A stretch of 64,000 bases of DNA, taken from Microbacterium album. GTDB taxonomy: Bacteria > Actinomycetota > Actinomycetes > Actinomycetales > Microbacteriaceae. Position numbers and translations under genes: made by a program. The stretch covers positions 146,337 to 210,336 of the forward strand of contig NZ_BMJY01000005.1 in NCBI RefSeq assembly GCF_014643695.1, written 5' to 3'. The notes beneath the pieces were generated by a model, which searched no databases, had not been told where the DNA came from, and saw nothing but the letters and a program-made list of their open reading frames with translations. Positions 25,536 through 34,443 of this stretch are shown in pieces; position 1 is the first letter of the stretch; every line of letters begins with the position of its first letter.

Positions 25536-26423
25536 TCAGCCGTCCGCACCGCGCGCGGCCTCGAGCCGCTCCAGGCGTCGCTCGTTCGGGTCCGGGGGCA
25601 CATCGGACAGTGCCGCGATGACGGCCAGGCCCACCGGTCCCGGCGGCCGTTCGAGACCCTCGACGCCCCTCGCCGCCGCGCGGGCGCGTGCGTGCGACCA
25701 CAGCCGCCCGAGCCGCTCCCCGTCGGCCCCGGCTGCCGCCAGACCACGCTCGAGGTCCCGCGCGAGCGCCGCGCGCGTCCCGGCCAGCTCGGCGCGCACG
25801 GCGCGACGCTCCTCCAGCAGCGCGAGGTCCACAGCGCGAGCGGCGGCCGACCGCAGTACCCGCGGAGCGACGAAGAGGAGCGCCGCGAGCACGGACGCCG
25901 CCATCGCCGCCCACACCGCCTCTCGCCGCCCCGCGGCAAGCTCCCCGCTCGACTGGGCGAACCAGCCCGTGACCGCGATCGCGACCGCGGCCGCACCGCC
26001 CACCAGCGCGTGCGAATGGGCGATGGGGCGCCCCCGCGCCAGGATCGCGATGAGCACGAGCATCGCGGCGGCTCCGGCCGCGCCCATCGAGAACAGCACG
26101 TCGTGTTCTGCGATCCGGATGCGTCGGGCGAAGGTGATCGCCACGGGCGTGAATGCCAGCACGCCCGCCGATACGGACAGATAGCCGAGAACGCCCCCGT
26201 GCGCTCGCACGCCCAGGCGCGCCCGCAATCGGGAGCGGACGCGCTTCTCGGCGGCCCGCCCGGCCGCCGCTGCGCGCTCTGCCACCGCTCCGAAGACCGA
26301 GCCGTAGCCGGCATGCGTGAGGACGATGCCGTCGATCCAGTCGGGCGTGATCATCGAACGCGCGCGCACACGCACGTCGTGGTCGATCGCGGCGAGCGCG
26401 GGGTCCACGGGATGTGCGTTCAC
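25536..26423 (-). CDS. Four-span membrane protein of the ESX region
   Basis: 295 residues from GTG 26423. An N-terminal cytosolic part (~75 residues, with ITPDWIDGIVLTHAGYGSVFG) precedes four hydrophobic segments (GYLSVSAGVLAFTPVAITFA, VLFSMGAAGAAAMLVLIAIL, ALVGGAAAVAIAVTGWF, AVWAAMAASVLAALLFVAP), then a helical, Arg/Glu-rich C-terminal part. No known family recognised. It is the last gene of the ATPase operon, linked by GTGA overlaps through a 22-residue reading frame to the next upstream membrane protein. Confidence 0.72.
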   Translation of the reverse strand: MNAHPVDPALAAIDHDVRVRARSMITPDWIDGIVLTHAGYGSVFGAVAERAAAAGRAAEKRVRSRLRARLGVRAHGGVLGYLSVSAGVLAFTPVAITFARRIRIAEHDVLFSMGAAGAAAMLVLIAILARGRPIAHSHALVGGAAAVAIAVTGWFAQSSGELAAGRREAVWAAMAASVLAALLFVAPRVLRSAAARAVDLALLEERRAVRAELAGTRAALARDLERGLAAAGADGERLGRLWSHARARAAARGVEGLERPPGPVGLAVIAALSDVPPDPNERRLERLEAARGADG

Positions 26424-26488
26424 GGCCGAGACGCCGGGGGGAACGCGCGGAGGTCTCCGGTCGGGGAGACGAGGATCTCGTCGCTCAC
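26420..26488 (-). CDS. Possible 22-residue peptide bridging two membrane-protein genes
   Basis: GTG at 26488 overlaps the upstream TGA (GTGA) and its own TGA at 26420-26422 overlaps the GTG of the downstream gene (GTGA again). It would encode 22 residues beginning VSDEILVSPTGDLRAFPP. The double overlap is what a translated, coupled gene would look like in this operon, where nearly every junction uses GTGA or ATGA. Chance is not excluded because GTGA is frequent in such DNA. No function assigned. Confidence 0.4.
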   Translation of the reverse strand: MSDEILVSPTGDLRAFPPASRP

Positions 26489-27156
26489 GACCGCCCGTTC
26501 CCCTGACCGCTCGGGGCGGGCCGCGGCGCGCTCTCCGGCGCGGCGAGCGCCTCGCTCAACCGCCACGCCAGGTGATCGCGCTCGGGTCCTCGTGAGCGCA
26601 CGTAGTTGGTCAGGGGGATCGCCCCGACCGCGACCGGCACGAGCGCGAACCAGCCGATCGCCGCGTTGCCGGCGCTTGCCCCGATGCCCACGACCGCGAC
26701 GGCCGTCGCGATCAGGATCCAGAAGACGATCGCCTCGGACACGAACCGCAAGCGACCGACGATCCGCACGCCCCGCCCGGGAAGCGGCTCCATCCGCGCC
26801 CGCAGGCGCGGGGCGGCCTGCGCGTACCGCATCGCCTCGCGGCTGACGTTCGTGCTGGCGTACAGCCGGTCGCCCCTGGCTGCGATCCACCGCCCCTGGT
26901 AGCGGCGCGGGGCACGCGGCCCCGACGCGCGCGCCCGGATCCGCTGCGCAATGTCCTCCATCCCCGCCCCCGGGAGCGTCAGGTCGAACGGCTGGGAGAA
27001 CCGGAGGAAGGAGACCGGTCTCGTGCCCGCCTCCGCCAGCTGGAAGCGGGTGCTATCGCGAGTGGCCCGCTCCGCGGCGCGCACCTCCGCGCGCACCGCG
27101 TCGGTCATCCGCTGGTTCGCCCGCCGACGCTCCGGGCCGCGCGTGATGTCCCGCAT
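26485..27156 (-). CDS. Two-span membrane protein of the ESX region
   Basis: 223 residues. A basic, helical N-terminal part (~125 residues; RANQRMTDAVRAEVRAAERA) is followed by the hydrophobic segments AIVFWILIATAVAVVGIGAS and AAIGWFALVPVAVGAIPLTN and a short basic tail. It lies 25 bp after the EccC/EssC-like ATPase gene in the same direction. No family recognised; I infer an accessory of the secretion machine. Confidence 0.72.
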   Translation of the reverse strand: MRDITRGPERRRANQRMTDAVRAEVRAAERATRDSTRFQLAEAGTRPVSFLRFSQPFDLTLPGAGMEDIAQRIRARASGPRAPRRYQGRWIAARGDRLYASTNVSREAMRYAQAAPRLRARMEPLPGRGVRIVGRLRFVSEAIVFWILIATAVAVVGIGASAGNAAIGWFALVPVAVGAIPLTNYVRSRGPERDHLAWRLSEALAAPESAPRPAPSGQGNGRS

Positions 27157-27181
27157 CGGATGTCCCCTCCCGCGGCGCCCG

Positions 27182-30100
27182 TCACACCTGGGGCAGCGTC
27201 ACGCCGTCGACCTGCGCCGTGGCGGCGCGGCGCGAGCGGCGGAGGCCGCCGGCCGGCTCGTCCGACACGAACGGCATCTGCATCGTGACGGCGCGTCCCG
27301 CCTGCACGAAGATGCCGCGCCCGTCCGGGAAATCGGTGCGCTTGACGCGGCCGAACGGCACCTTGAACAGGGTCTCGCCGTCGTACGCGTCCGGCTTGAG
27401 CGCGATGCCCTGCCGGCCCGTCTTCCACTCGCCCAGCACGCCGGAACCGCCGCCGGCGCGCGTGATGTCCGCCTCGCCGACGAGCAGGTGGTCGCTGTCG
27501 TGGATCGCCTGCAGCAGCGCCCGCATCGCACGGTCGGCCGCCCCGTCCGCGAGGTGCGCCATGTCCTCGACGACGATCATGATGCGGCCGGGCACCGAGT
27601 CGTCCGCGACGATATCGGTCAGCTCGGCCGCCAGCTCCTTCTCCTCCTCCGGACGCACGGCGCTGCGCACCCAGGGGCGGAAGTCCTTCAGCTCGGAGCG
27701 GCGGCTGCCGAAGTGGAACAGCTTCACGTCGGGGTCGAAGCGCTCCATCGCGACCACGAGCGCCTTGAGCGCGTTGGTCTTGCCCGACTGCGGCGGGCCG
27801 GTGATGACGAACGATCCGACGGGGTCGAAGCCGCGCGGCGCGAGCGTGTCGTCCGCGACCCCGAAGACGGGCAGTCCGTCGGCGCTGGCCGGCATCTCGC
27901 GGCTGTCCACGCGCGTGGGCAGCGCGCCGATCTCGGGGACGTCCCGGACACCGTCTGCGCGCAGGCGCTGCGCGAGCTCCTCGAGGGCCTTGGTCTGCTC
28001 GGCGACGTTGGACGTGCCGCCGAGCGCCGCGATCTGCACCTCGTGCTTGTCGACGATGGCGCGGCCCGGCACCGACTGCTCGTCGAGGATGTCGCGCGGC
28101 ACGCCGAGCAGAATGTACTGGTTGGGCTCCGACAGGCGCAGGGTCACGCGGCGGGAGATGTTCGCCGCCACGGCGGTCGGCACCGCGCCGCTGCGGTCGG
28201 CCGTGATCACGGCGTGCACGCCGAGCGGACGTCCCTCGCCGAGGATGCGCATGAAGGCCTGGTACGACGGCGCGCGCCCCGCGGCGATCTCCCACTCCTT
28301 CTTGAACTCCGGGTAGTTGTCGATCAGCAGCAGGATGCGCGGCATCGACGGGTCGGCCAGCTCGCGGTACTCGCTCAGGCTCGCCGCGCTCACCGACGCG
28401 AACGCGGCCGACCGCCGGTCGAGCTCGCGCGCGAGGGTCCGCATGAGGCGCTGGATGCGCTCGGCGTCGTCCCCGTCCACGATCGAGCCGACGTGCGGCA
28501 GCCGGTCGAGCACGCCGAGCGCTCCCGACGCGAAGTCGATGCCGTAGACCTCGACGTTGCCGAGGTCGGGCCGAAGCCCCGCGGCCGTCGCGATCGTCTT
28601 CAGCAGCGTCGACTTGCCGGAGCCGGACGTGCCCATCACCAGCAGCGAGCCGTCGCGGTCCGGCGCGAAGTGGATCGGATCCTGGCGCTGGCGCTCGGGG
28701 ATGTCGGCGAGGCCGAGCACGATGCGCGAGTCGCCCTCGCTGGGCAGGTCGCGCAGGTCGACCGTCGACGCCAGCTCGTCGAGCCACGGCCGCCGGGGAA
28801 CCGGCAGCCCCGCGACGTCGGCGGCGCGGATCAGGGTGGTCACGACGCGCTTCTGGTCGTTCGGGCCCAGGTCCTCGTCGTGGGACTCGGACTCGGCCGG
28901 CCGGTCGGGCTCCCACTCCGGCGTCGAACCGAACCGGAGCTCGGCCACGCGCACCTCGGTGCTGACCTCCGCGTCCTGCCGGGTCCATCCGCCCGTGTAG
29001 GCCGACTGGAACGGCACGAGGCGGCCGGGGCCGGTCTTGGCGATCGCGCGGCCGGGGAGCGACGGCGGGAACGTCGCGGCCACGGGGTCGTCCACGACGT
29101 CGCGGGAGTCGGACTCGTCCGCCATGCGCAGCGCGACGCGGAGGTTCGTGTTGGCGCGCAGGTTGTCCTTGATGACGCCCGCGGGACGCTGGGTCGCCAT
29201 GATCAGGTGGATGCCGAGCGAGCGGCCGCGCTGCGCGATGTCGACGACACCGTCGACGAACTCCGGCACCTCGCCCGCGAGCGCCGCGAACTCGTCGATC
29301 ACGAGCACGAGCGCGGGCGGGCACTCCGGGTCCTGGCGCTTCTCCAGCTCGAGCAGGTCCTTGGCCTTCTTCCGGTTGAACAGGTGCTCGCGGTAGTGCA
29401 GCTCGGCGCGGAGGCTCGTGAGGGCCCGGCTGACGAGGTGGGGGCTGAGATCGGTCACGAGACCGACGCAGTGGGGCAGGTCGACGCAGTCGGCGAACGC
29501 CGATCCGCCCTTGTAGTCGACGAACAGGAACGTGACCCGATCCGGGCTGTGCGCGGACGCGATGCCGAGCACCCACGCCTGCAGGAACTCCGACTTTCCC
29601 GCACCGGTCGTTCCGCCGACCAGCGCGTGCGGGCCCTGCGAACGCAGGTCCAGCGTCATGGCGTCGCTCGCGCCCTGCCCGATGATCGCGCGCAGGTTGC
29701 CGGCCTTCTTCAGGCGCGGGCGCGGCCCGGGCGTGCGGTCGATGATCGTGTTGTTCTGCCGCCAGCGCTCGACCACGGCGTGCGGGTCCTCGGCGACCTC
29801 GTGGCCCACCAGCGACAGGAACGAGACCGACCCGGGGATGTCCGAGTCGTCGTGGACAACGGTGCTCGCGTCCACGACCGGCGCCAGGCGCTTGGCGAAC
29901 ATGTCCATGTAGGCGCTCGAGACGCCCTCGACCCGCACGTTCTCGTACAGGTCGCCGTTGCGCACGAGACCCGCGGTCGCGCTCTCCAGTCCCGCTCCGA
30001 CGTCCAGGTAGCTGCGGCACACGGCGGGCAGCGACTCGACGGTGGGCGAGACGAACACGGCGTGGATCCCCACATCGGCCCCGCGCTCGAGCACCTGGAT

Positions 30101-31753
30101 GAGCCGGGCCCGGTCGACGGGGGCGTCGTTCGTCACGAAGACGATGACCGAGACGCGCACCTTGGCGTCGGCCTCCTCGCCCGCGCGATGGACGTCCGTG
30201 CCGTAGCGCATCGGGTTCCAGCGCTCCGCGAACGGCCCGCGGGGCTGCGGCGTCGCGCGGCCCCGCATGACGTACTCCTCGAGGGCGCTGAGCAGCGCGT
30301 TCGCGGTGGGGGCGGAGTCGGCGAGCGGGAGATCCTTGAACGGGCTGGTCTCGCTCGTGGTGTGCGGCAGCCACTTGATCCACTCGAGCTCGCTCGTCCA
30401 GTCGGCGTCGGAGAACGCGACGGTGACGACCTCGTTGGGCGCGTGCAGGCCGAACAGCTGCACCGCGAGCCCGCGCATCGCGTCGGCCGCGACGGCCCGC
30501 GTGCCCGCGACGCCCACGGATCCGACCGCCCGCAGCGACTCGAGCACGGGCACGTTGTCGACGTAGCGGTACCGCTCCCGCAGCCGGTCGACGCGCTCGA
30601 GATACTCCGGCAGGCCGTCCTGCACTTCCGACTCGCGGATCGAGTTGCGGGACTCGGCGCGACAGGTCCCGAGCCGCAGCGCGAGGAAGTTCCAGTGCTC
30701 GGGCCTGCGGGTCCAGAGCATGGGTCCGAGCCGCATGGCGTGCTCGAACACCTCCGCGACGGGCGGCACCTCCTCGTTGCGCGCGCGCTCCTCCTCGGGC
30801 TTGGAGCGGAAGAAGGTCTCCTCGAGCTGCTCGAACTGCCGCTCGAACAGCTGGATCTCGTGCGTGCGCTTGTTGCCGGCCTGCCGCCGCTGGTTGATGA
30901 AGTTGCCGAGCAGCATGAGCGGCGTCATCAGCACCAGCAGCAGCGCACGGGGGCGCTCCGTGATGAGGAAGATCGCCGCACCCATGGCGATGGGCGCCAT
31001 GAGCACCGTCCACGGGAACAGCTTGTCCAGCATCTCCGTGGGGATGCGGGGCGCGGGATGATCCACGCCCGGGTAGCGGACCTCCACGCGCGGGCTGCGG
31101 TTGAAGCGCAGCCCGCCGCCCCGCTCGAGGACCGGGTCCTCGGAGGATCCGTCGAAGTCGCTCGCGAGGTACATCACGAGGGTCGTCGCGCCGATCACGA
31201 AGGCCGTGCCCGGCGCGACGCGCAGGCGCTGCACGGGCGTGCCGTCGACGAGCACGCCGTTCGCCGAGTTGAGGTCGACCAGCTCGACCGAGGCGCCGAT
31301 CTCCATGCGGGCGTGGCGCTTGGAGACCATGGGGTCGGGCAGCACGATGTCGTTGCCCGCGTCGCGGCCGATCGTGAGGTGGCCGCTCGTGAGCGGGAAC
31401 TCCTGGCCGCGCAGCGGGCCCTCCGTCGCCCGGAGCACGCCCACGACATCCCGCGCGCGCGTGCCGCCCGCGAGCATCGCGGTGGGCCCGAGGTTGACCA
31501 CGGCCGCCGCGAAGCCGGAACCGATCGGCGCCTCGCCGATCGGGGCGTCGGGCTCGAGCGGCTCCAGCCGCTCCGCGGTCGGTGGCGCGACCGCCAGCGT
31601 CAGCACGTCCGACTCCCCGGCCACGATCGTGCGCGCGGGGTCGGCCTCGGCGATGTGACGAGCCACGGCCGCGGCCGTGGCGGTCGAGTCGGCCGTCACG
31701 ACGACGTCGACGGGCTCCACGCCCTCGCGATGCAGTGTCAGCTTCAGCTTCAC
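27182..31753 (-). CDS. eccC: Type VII secretion FtsK/SpoIIIE-type ATPase with N-terminal FHA domain (EccC/EssC)
   Basis: 1523 residues. The order is: N-terminal beta-rich part (1-95), FHA domain at ~100-195 (LTIGRD at 126-131, SKRHARM, NSANG), two membrane spans near 247-285, then three RecA-like ATPase domains. P-loops are GGTTGAGKS (713-721), GTSGSGKST (1041-1049) and GPPQSGKT (1319-1326). Walker B is LVIDEF in domain 1 but LLLIDNYPEF in domain 2 (Asn instead of the catalytic Glu) and IVVEDM in domain 3, so only domain 1 looks fully catalytic, as in other EccC/EssC proteins. The attached FHA is a Firmicute-type EssC feature. It energises export of WXG100 substrates. Confidence 0.93.
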   Translation of the reverse strand: MKLKLTLHREGVEPVDVVVTADSTATAAAVARHIAEADPARTIVAGESDVLTLAVAPPTAERLEPLEPDAPIGEAPIGSGFAAAVVNLGPTAMLAGGTRARDVVGVLRATEGPLRGQEFPLTSGHLTIGRDAGNDIVLPDPMVSKRHARMEIGASVELVDLNSANGVLVDGTPVQRLRVAPGTAFVIGATTLVMYLASDFDGSSEDPVLERGGGLRFNRSPRVEVRYPGVDHPAPRIPTEMLDKLFPWTVLMAPIAMGAAIFLITERPRALLLVLMTPLMLLGNFINQRRQAGNKRTHEIQLFERQFEQLEETFFRSKPEEERARNEEVPPVAEVFEHAMRLGPMLWTRRPEHWNFLALRLGTCRAESRNSIRESEVQDGLPEYLERVDRLRERYRYVDNVPVLESLRAVGSVGVAGTRAVAADAMRGLAVQLFGLHAPNEVVTVAFSDADWTSELEWIKWLPHTTSETSPFKDLPLADSAPTANALLSALEEYVMRGRATPQPRGPFAERWNPMRYGTDVHRAGEEADAKVRVSVIVFVTNDAPVDRARLIQVLERGADVGIHAVFVSPTVESLPAVCRSYLDVGAGLESATAGLVRNGDLYENVRVEGVSSAYMDMFAKRLAPVVDASTVVHDDSDIPGSVSFLSLVGHEVAEDPHAVVERWRQNNTIIDRTPGPRPRLKKAGNLRAIIGQGASDAMTLDLRSQGPHALVGGTTGAGKSEFLQAWVLGIASAHSPDRVTFLFVDYKGGSAFADCVDLPHCVGLVTDLSPHLVSRALTSLRAELHYREHLFNRKKAKDLLELEKRQDPECPPALVLVIDEFAALAGEVPEFVDGVVDIAQRGRSLGIHLIMATQRPAGVIKDNLRANTNLRVALRMADESDSRDVVDDPVAATFPPSLPGRAIAKTGPGRLVPFQSAYTGGWTRQDAEVSTEVRVAELRFGSTPEWEPDRPAESESHDEDLGPNDQKRVVTTLIRAADVAGLPVPRRPWLDELASTVDLRDLPSEGDSRIVLGLADIPERQRQDPIHFAPDRDGSLLVMGTSGSGKSTLLKTIATAAGLRPDLGNVEVYGIDFASGALGVLDRLPHVGSIVDGDDAERIQRLMRTLARELDRRSAAFASVSAASLSEYRELADPSMPRILLLIDNYPEFKKEWEIAAGRAPSYQAFMRILGEGRPLGVHAVITADRSGAVPTAVAANISRRVTLRLSEPNQYILLGVPRDILDEQSVPGRAIVDKHEVQIAALGGTSNVAEQTKALEELAQRLRADGVRDVPEIGALPTRVDSREMPASADGLPVFGVADDTLAPRGFDPVGSFVITGPPQSGKTNALKALVVAMERFDPDVKLFHFGSRRSELKDFRPWVRSAVRPEEEKELAAELTDIVADDSVPGRIMIVVEDMAHLADGAADRAMRALLQAIHDSDHLLVGEADITRAGGGSGVLGEWKTGRQGIALKPDAYDGETLFKVPFGRVKRTDFPDGRGIFVQAGRAVTMQMPFVSDEPAGGLRRSRRAATAQVDGVTLPQV

Positions 31754-31804
31754 GGCTCACCCCCGGTCCTCGATCGGGCGGGGCGGATCGCGCCCCTCCC
31801 GGTG

Positions 31805-33220
31805 TCACACACGCGCGACCACCATGCTCCGCTCACCGATGCGGAGGACGTCCCCCGGCTCGGCGAGGGCCGGCACACCCGGCTCCAGCGCGCGCGCCAC
31901 GCCGTCGTGCACGAGCGTGGTGCCGTTCGTCGAGTGCTGGTCGATCGCGAGCACGCCCGTGGCGTCCGCGCGCACCAGCAGATGCGTCTTGGACAGCGAG
32001 CGCGTCTCGTCATCGACCCGCACGGGATGCGCGCCGCCGGCGCCCGCGGCCGGGTTGCGGCCGATGGCCAGCTCCCCCGTTACGGGGATGCTCTCGCCCG
32101 AGTCCAGCTGCAGCACGAAGCGCAGCGGCGTGGGTCCCGTCTGGGGGCGGGCCGAGGCGCCCGCGGGCGCCGCGGCGTTCGCGGGCGGGGTCGGCGGCGC
32201 CGAGCCCGACACGGGTGCGGCTGCCGGGACGACCGGTGCGGCGCGCTCCGGCGCGCGCTGCGGAGCCGGCGCGGGCCCCGGTGCCGGCAGCGGCGCGGGC
32301 GGGTGCGCGGCCCCCGCATCCGCAGGCAGGGGCGCCCCGACCGGAACGGGCGCGGACGGGGTGGGCTGGGCGAGCGGGGCCGGCTCGCTGCTCGGCGCGG
32401 GAGGTGCCGCGGGCGGCGCCGCGGGTGCGGCCTCTCCGCGGCCGGCCGCGCCGGAGTCGGCTGCGGAGGCGAGGCCCTGCGGGCGAGGAGCGCCGAGCAC
32501 GCCGGCGCTCGCGCGTGCACCGGGGCGGTACGACGGACGGGACGCCACGTCGGCCGGCGTGGCGAGCGACGGCATCTCCTTGGGCCCGTCGACCGCCTCG
32601 ACCGCGAGCGCCCGCCGCGCGAGCCGCATCCGCTTGGCGTCATACGGCTGCAGGCCCTTGCGCACGTCCACGAGCCAGGCCCCGGTCGCGTGATCGTGCC
32701 ATCCGCGCCCCCGGCCCTGGCCGTCGAACAGCGGCGACAGCAGGAACACGATCAGCGCGACCGGCAGCACGGCCGTCGCGCACAGGATGATGGCGCGCAG
32801 CGTCATGCGCCAGAACCCCGGGCGCTCGAGCGTCTTGACGTTGACGGTGCGGATGCCCGCGAGCGCCTTGCCGAGCGTGAGGCCGCGGCGCCCGTGCAGC
32901 ACGAGCTGGGTGATGCAGAACGCGAGCGTGAGTGCGAGCGAGATGCCCGCCATGACCATCGCGAGCACGAACTGCGGGTGGTTCACGAAGCCGAAGAGGC
33001 TGATCCGGCCGGAGAACAGCATGAGCAGCAGCGGCAGCGTGCCGATCGCGTACGGCAGCTGCAGGACGAGGTAGGCGCCGAGGTCGATCGCGGCCGCCGC
33101 GGCGCGGCGGCCGTACGGCGCGTCGATGAGGCCGAGCGCCCGGGCATAGGCCGGATCCGGCCGGCCCTCGGCGTCCAGCCCCTCGATGGGCTTCGCGCCG
33201 TCGTCGATCTCCCAGATCAC
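31805..33220 (-). CDS. RDD-family membrane protein with C-terminal FHA domain
   Basis: 471 residues from GTG 33220 with GGGAGGGG upstream. The N-terminal half is an RDD-type membrane domain (YGRRAAAAAIDLGAYLVLQL, ..., GRRGLTLGKALAGIRTV, the family-typical G-T-x-G-K-x-x-x-G-I/L signature), then a ~150-residue Pro/Ala-rich linker and an FHA domain (ELAIGRN, SLSKTHLLV, STNGT). Membrane anchoring and phosphothreonine binding suggest assembly or sensing at the secretion ATPase, whose gene follows 51 bp downstream. A Ser/Thr kinase that would phosphorylate its partner is not in the window. Confidence 0.87.
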   Translation of the reverse strand: MIWEIDDGAKPIEGLDAEGRPDPAYARALGLIDAPYGRRAAAAAIDLGAYLVLQLPYAIGTLPLLLMLFSGRISLFGFVNHPQFVLAMVMAGISLALTLAFCITQLVLHGRRGLTLGKALAGIRTVNVKTLERPGFWRMTLRAIILCATAVLPVALIVFLLSPLFDGQGRGRGWHDHATGAWLVDVRKGLQPYDAKRMRLARRALAVEAVDGPKEMPSLATPADVASRPSYRPGARASAGVLGAPRPQGLASAADSGAAGRGEAAPAAPPAAPPAPSSEPAPLAQPTPSAPVPVGAPLPADAGAAHPPAPLPAPGPAPAPQRAPERAAPVVPAAAPVSGSAPPTPPANAAAPAGASARPQTGPTPLRFVLQLDSGESIPVTGELAIGRNPAAGAGGAHPVRVDDETRSLSKTHLLVRADATGVLAIDQHSTNGTTLVHDGVARALEPGVPALAEPGDVLRIGERSMVVARV

Positions 33221-33375
33221 CGCGTCGGTCCCCTCCCGCCTCGGTCGTCGCACCCCCCGCGTCCCGGCACACAACGGTACCAATCGCGAGCGGTCCGGAC
33301 GCGTTCGGCCGCGTCGGCGGCATGGGCAGATCTCACCGCGCCTCTCACCGCGCGCCGGGGCGCGCCGGGCGGCTG

Positions 33376-33687
33376 TCAGCGCGGGGGGTCGTCGTCCTCG
33401 GCGGAGTCGTCCTTCGGCAGCAGCACGGGCCGATCGACGTCCTTGCGCGCATGCGCGGGGTCCACGACGAGCAGCAGCATCGACAGCCCCAGCAGCACGA
33501 CGATGAAGGCCACGCCCGCGGCGATGGCGCCCACGGACCACGCGCGCGCGATGGCCTCGCCCGGCAGCGCCTGGAAGGCACCCATCGTCACCGCCGTCAC
33601 GATGCCCGCGAACAGGGCAGCGCCGAAGGCGAAGCCCAACAGCTGCGCCGGCCGCATGAGGTCTCGACGGGTCGGCTTGTCTGTCAC
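33376..33687 (-). CDS. Small two-span membrane protein
   Basis: 103 residues from GTG 33687 (GTGA overlap with the preceding gene). Hydrophobic segments at LLGFAFGAALFAGIVTAVTM and SVGAIAAGVAFIVVLLGLSM-LLLVV, with a charged C-terminal tail KDVDRPVLLPKDDSAEDDDPPR. No family recognised. The 155 bp after it hold the promoter of the RDD-FHA gene and a CTCACCGCGC direct repeat (two copies). Confidence 0.75.
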   Translation of the reverse strand: MTDKPTRRDLMRPAQLLGFAFGAALFAGIVTAVTMGAFQALPGEAIARAWSVGAIAAGVAFIVVLLGLSMLLLVVDPAHARKDVDRPVLLPKDDSAEDDDPPR

Positions 33688-34340
33688 GAATGATCCTCCT
33701 GGAGCGCCTTTCCGGCGCGCACGTCGTCGGCCGCTGCGGCCGACGGAGCGGGTGCCTGCGGCGACAGCCCCGCGATGCCGAGGTATACGGCGACGATCGC
33801 CGCATACCCGCCGAGCAGGCCCACGGCGATGGTGGTGCCGGTCAGCGTGAAGCTGCGTCCCGCCTCCTCGATGTAGTACTCGAGCGCGTAGCCCGGGGGC
33901 ACGATCAGCACGGCGATCCCGAGCAGGACGGCGAGCGCACCCACGGCGATCGCGTCGCGCGCGTCGGCGCCGCGTTCCCGCCTGCGCTGCGCGATCCCGG
34001 CGACCAGCTCGGTGACGCCCGCGGCGAGCGCCCACGCGATCACGACCACGAACAGCAGCGTGCGCGACGGGGGCACGATGCTGGCGACCGCGCCCGCCAC
34101 GAGATGGACGACCGCGAGCACGATGAGACCGGCGCGACGCCCGGCGGGTGCGACGAGCCAGGCCGCCAGCCCGAGGACGAGCGCCGTCGCGGTGGCGAAT
34201 CCGGCGAACACCGTCAGGCCCACGTCGTGCGAGTGATCCTGCGAGAACGCGATCATGATCGCCGCCATCGCCGCGAAGAGCGCCCGCAGCAGCTGCACGT
34301 GTCGGGCCGTGAGGCGCGAGCTCGCGGTGGCGGGAGGCAT
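33684..34340 (-). CDS. Six-span membrane protein, HdeD/DUF308-like
   Basis: 218 residues from ATG 34340. Six hydrophobic segments (for instance LLFVVVIAWALAAGVTELVAGI and IAVGALAVLLGIAVLIVPPG). The E-L-V-A-G-I helix after span 4 recalls HdeD-type acid-resistance membrane proteins. Actinobacterial relatives are often loosely labelled acyl-CoA synthetase, which the sequence does not support. It leads a two-gene unit with the 103-aa protein. Confidence 0.75.
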   Translation of the reverse strand: MPPATASSRLTARHVQLLRALFAAMAAIMIAFSQDHSHDVGLTVFAGFATATALVLGLAAWLVAPAGRRAGLIVLAVVHLVAGAVASIVPPSRTLLFVVVIAWALAAGVTELVAGIAQRRRERGADARDAIAVGALAVLLGIAVLIVPPGYALEYYIEEAGRSFTLTGTTIAVGLLGGYAAIVAVYLGIAGLSPQAPAPSAAAADDVRAGKALQEDHS

Positions 34341-34362
34341 GGCGGATCCAGGATCGATGAGC

Positions 34363-34390
34363 GGGACACCCCAAGTCTAGGCGGTGTCCC
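34363..34390. terminator. Inverted repeat downstream of the sulfur operon
   Basis: GGGACACC (34363-34370) and GGTGTCCC (34383-34390) pair perfectly around a 12-nt loop, about 50 bp after the stop of the cystathionine gamma-lyase/synthase gene on the minus strand. No T-tract; may act as terminator or operator of the next gene. Confidence 0.35.
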
Positions 34391-34443
34391 TGATCGTCGG
34401 ATGCGCGCGGCGCAGGCGGCGAGGCCGTGGGGAGGGGGCGGCG

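Noticed and set aside
33300..33375. Possible CRISPR-like or tandem repeat (CTCACCGCGC twice)
   Set aside because: Only two 10-nt copies 2 nt apart; no spacers and no cas genes.
26951..33850. Very long plus-strand open frame (2299 codons) antisense to the secretion ATPase
   Set aside because: The minus strand encodes clear EccC/EssC and RDD-FHA proteins with full motifs. The antisense frame is Arg/His/Gly/Ala/Val-rich without domains, the usual shadow of high third-position GC.
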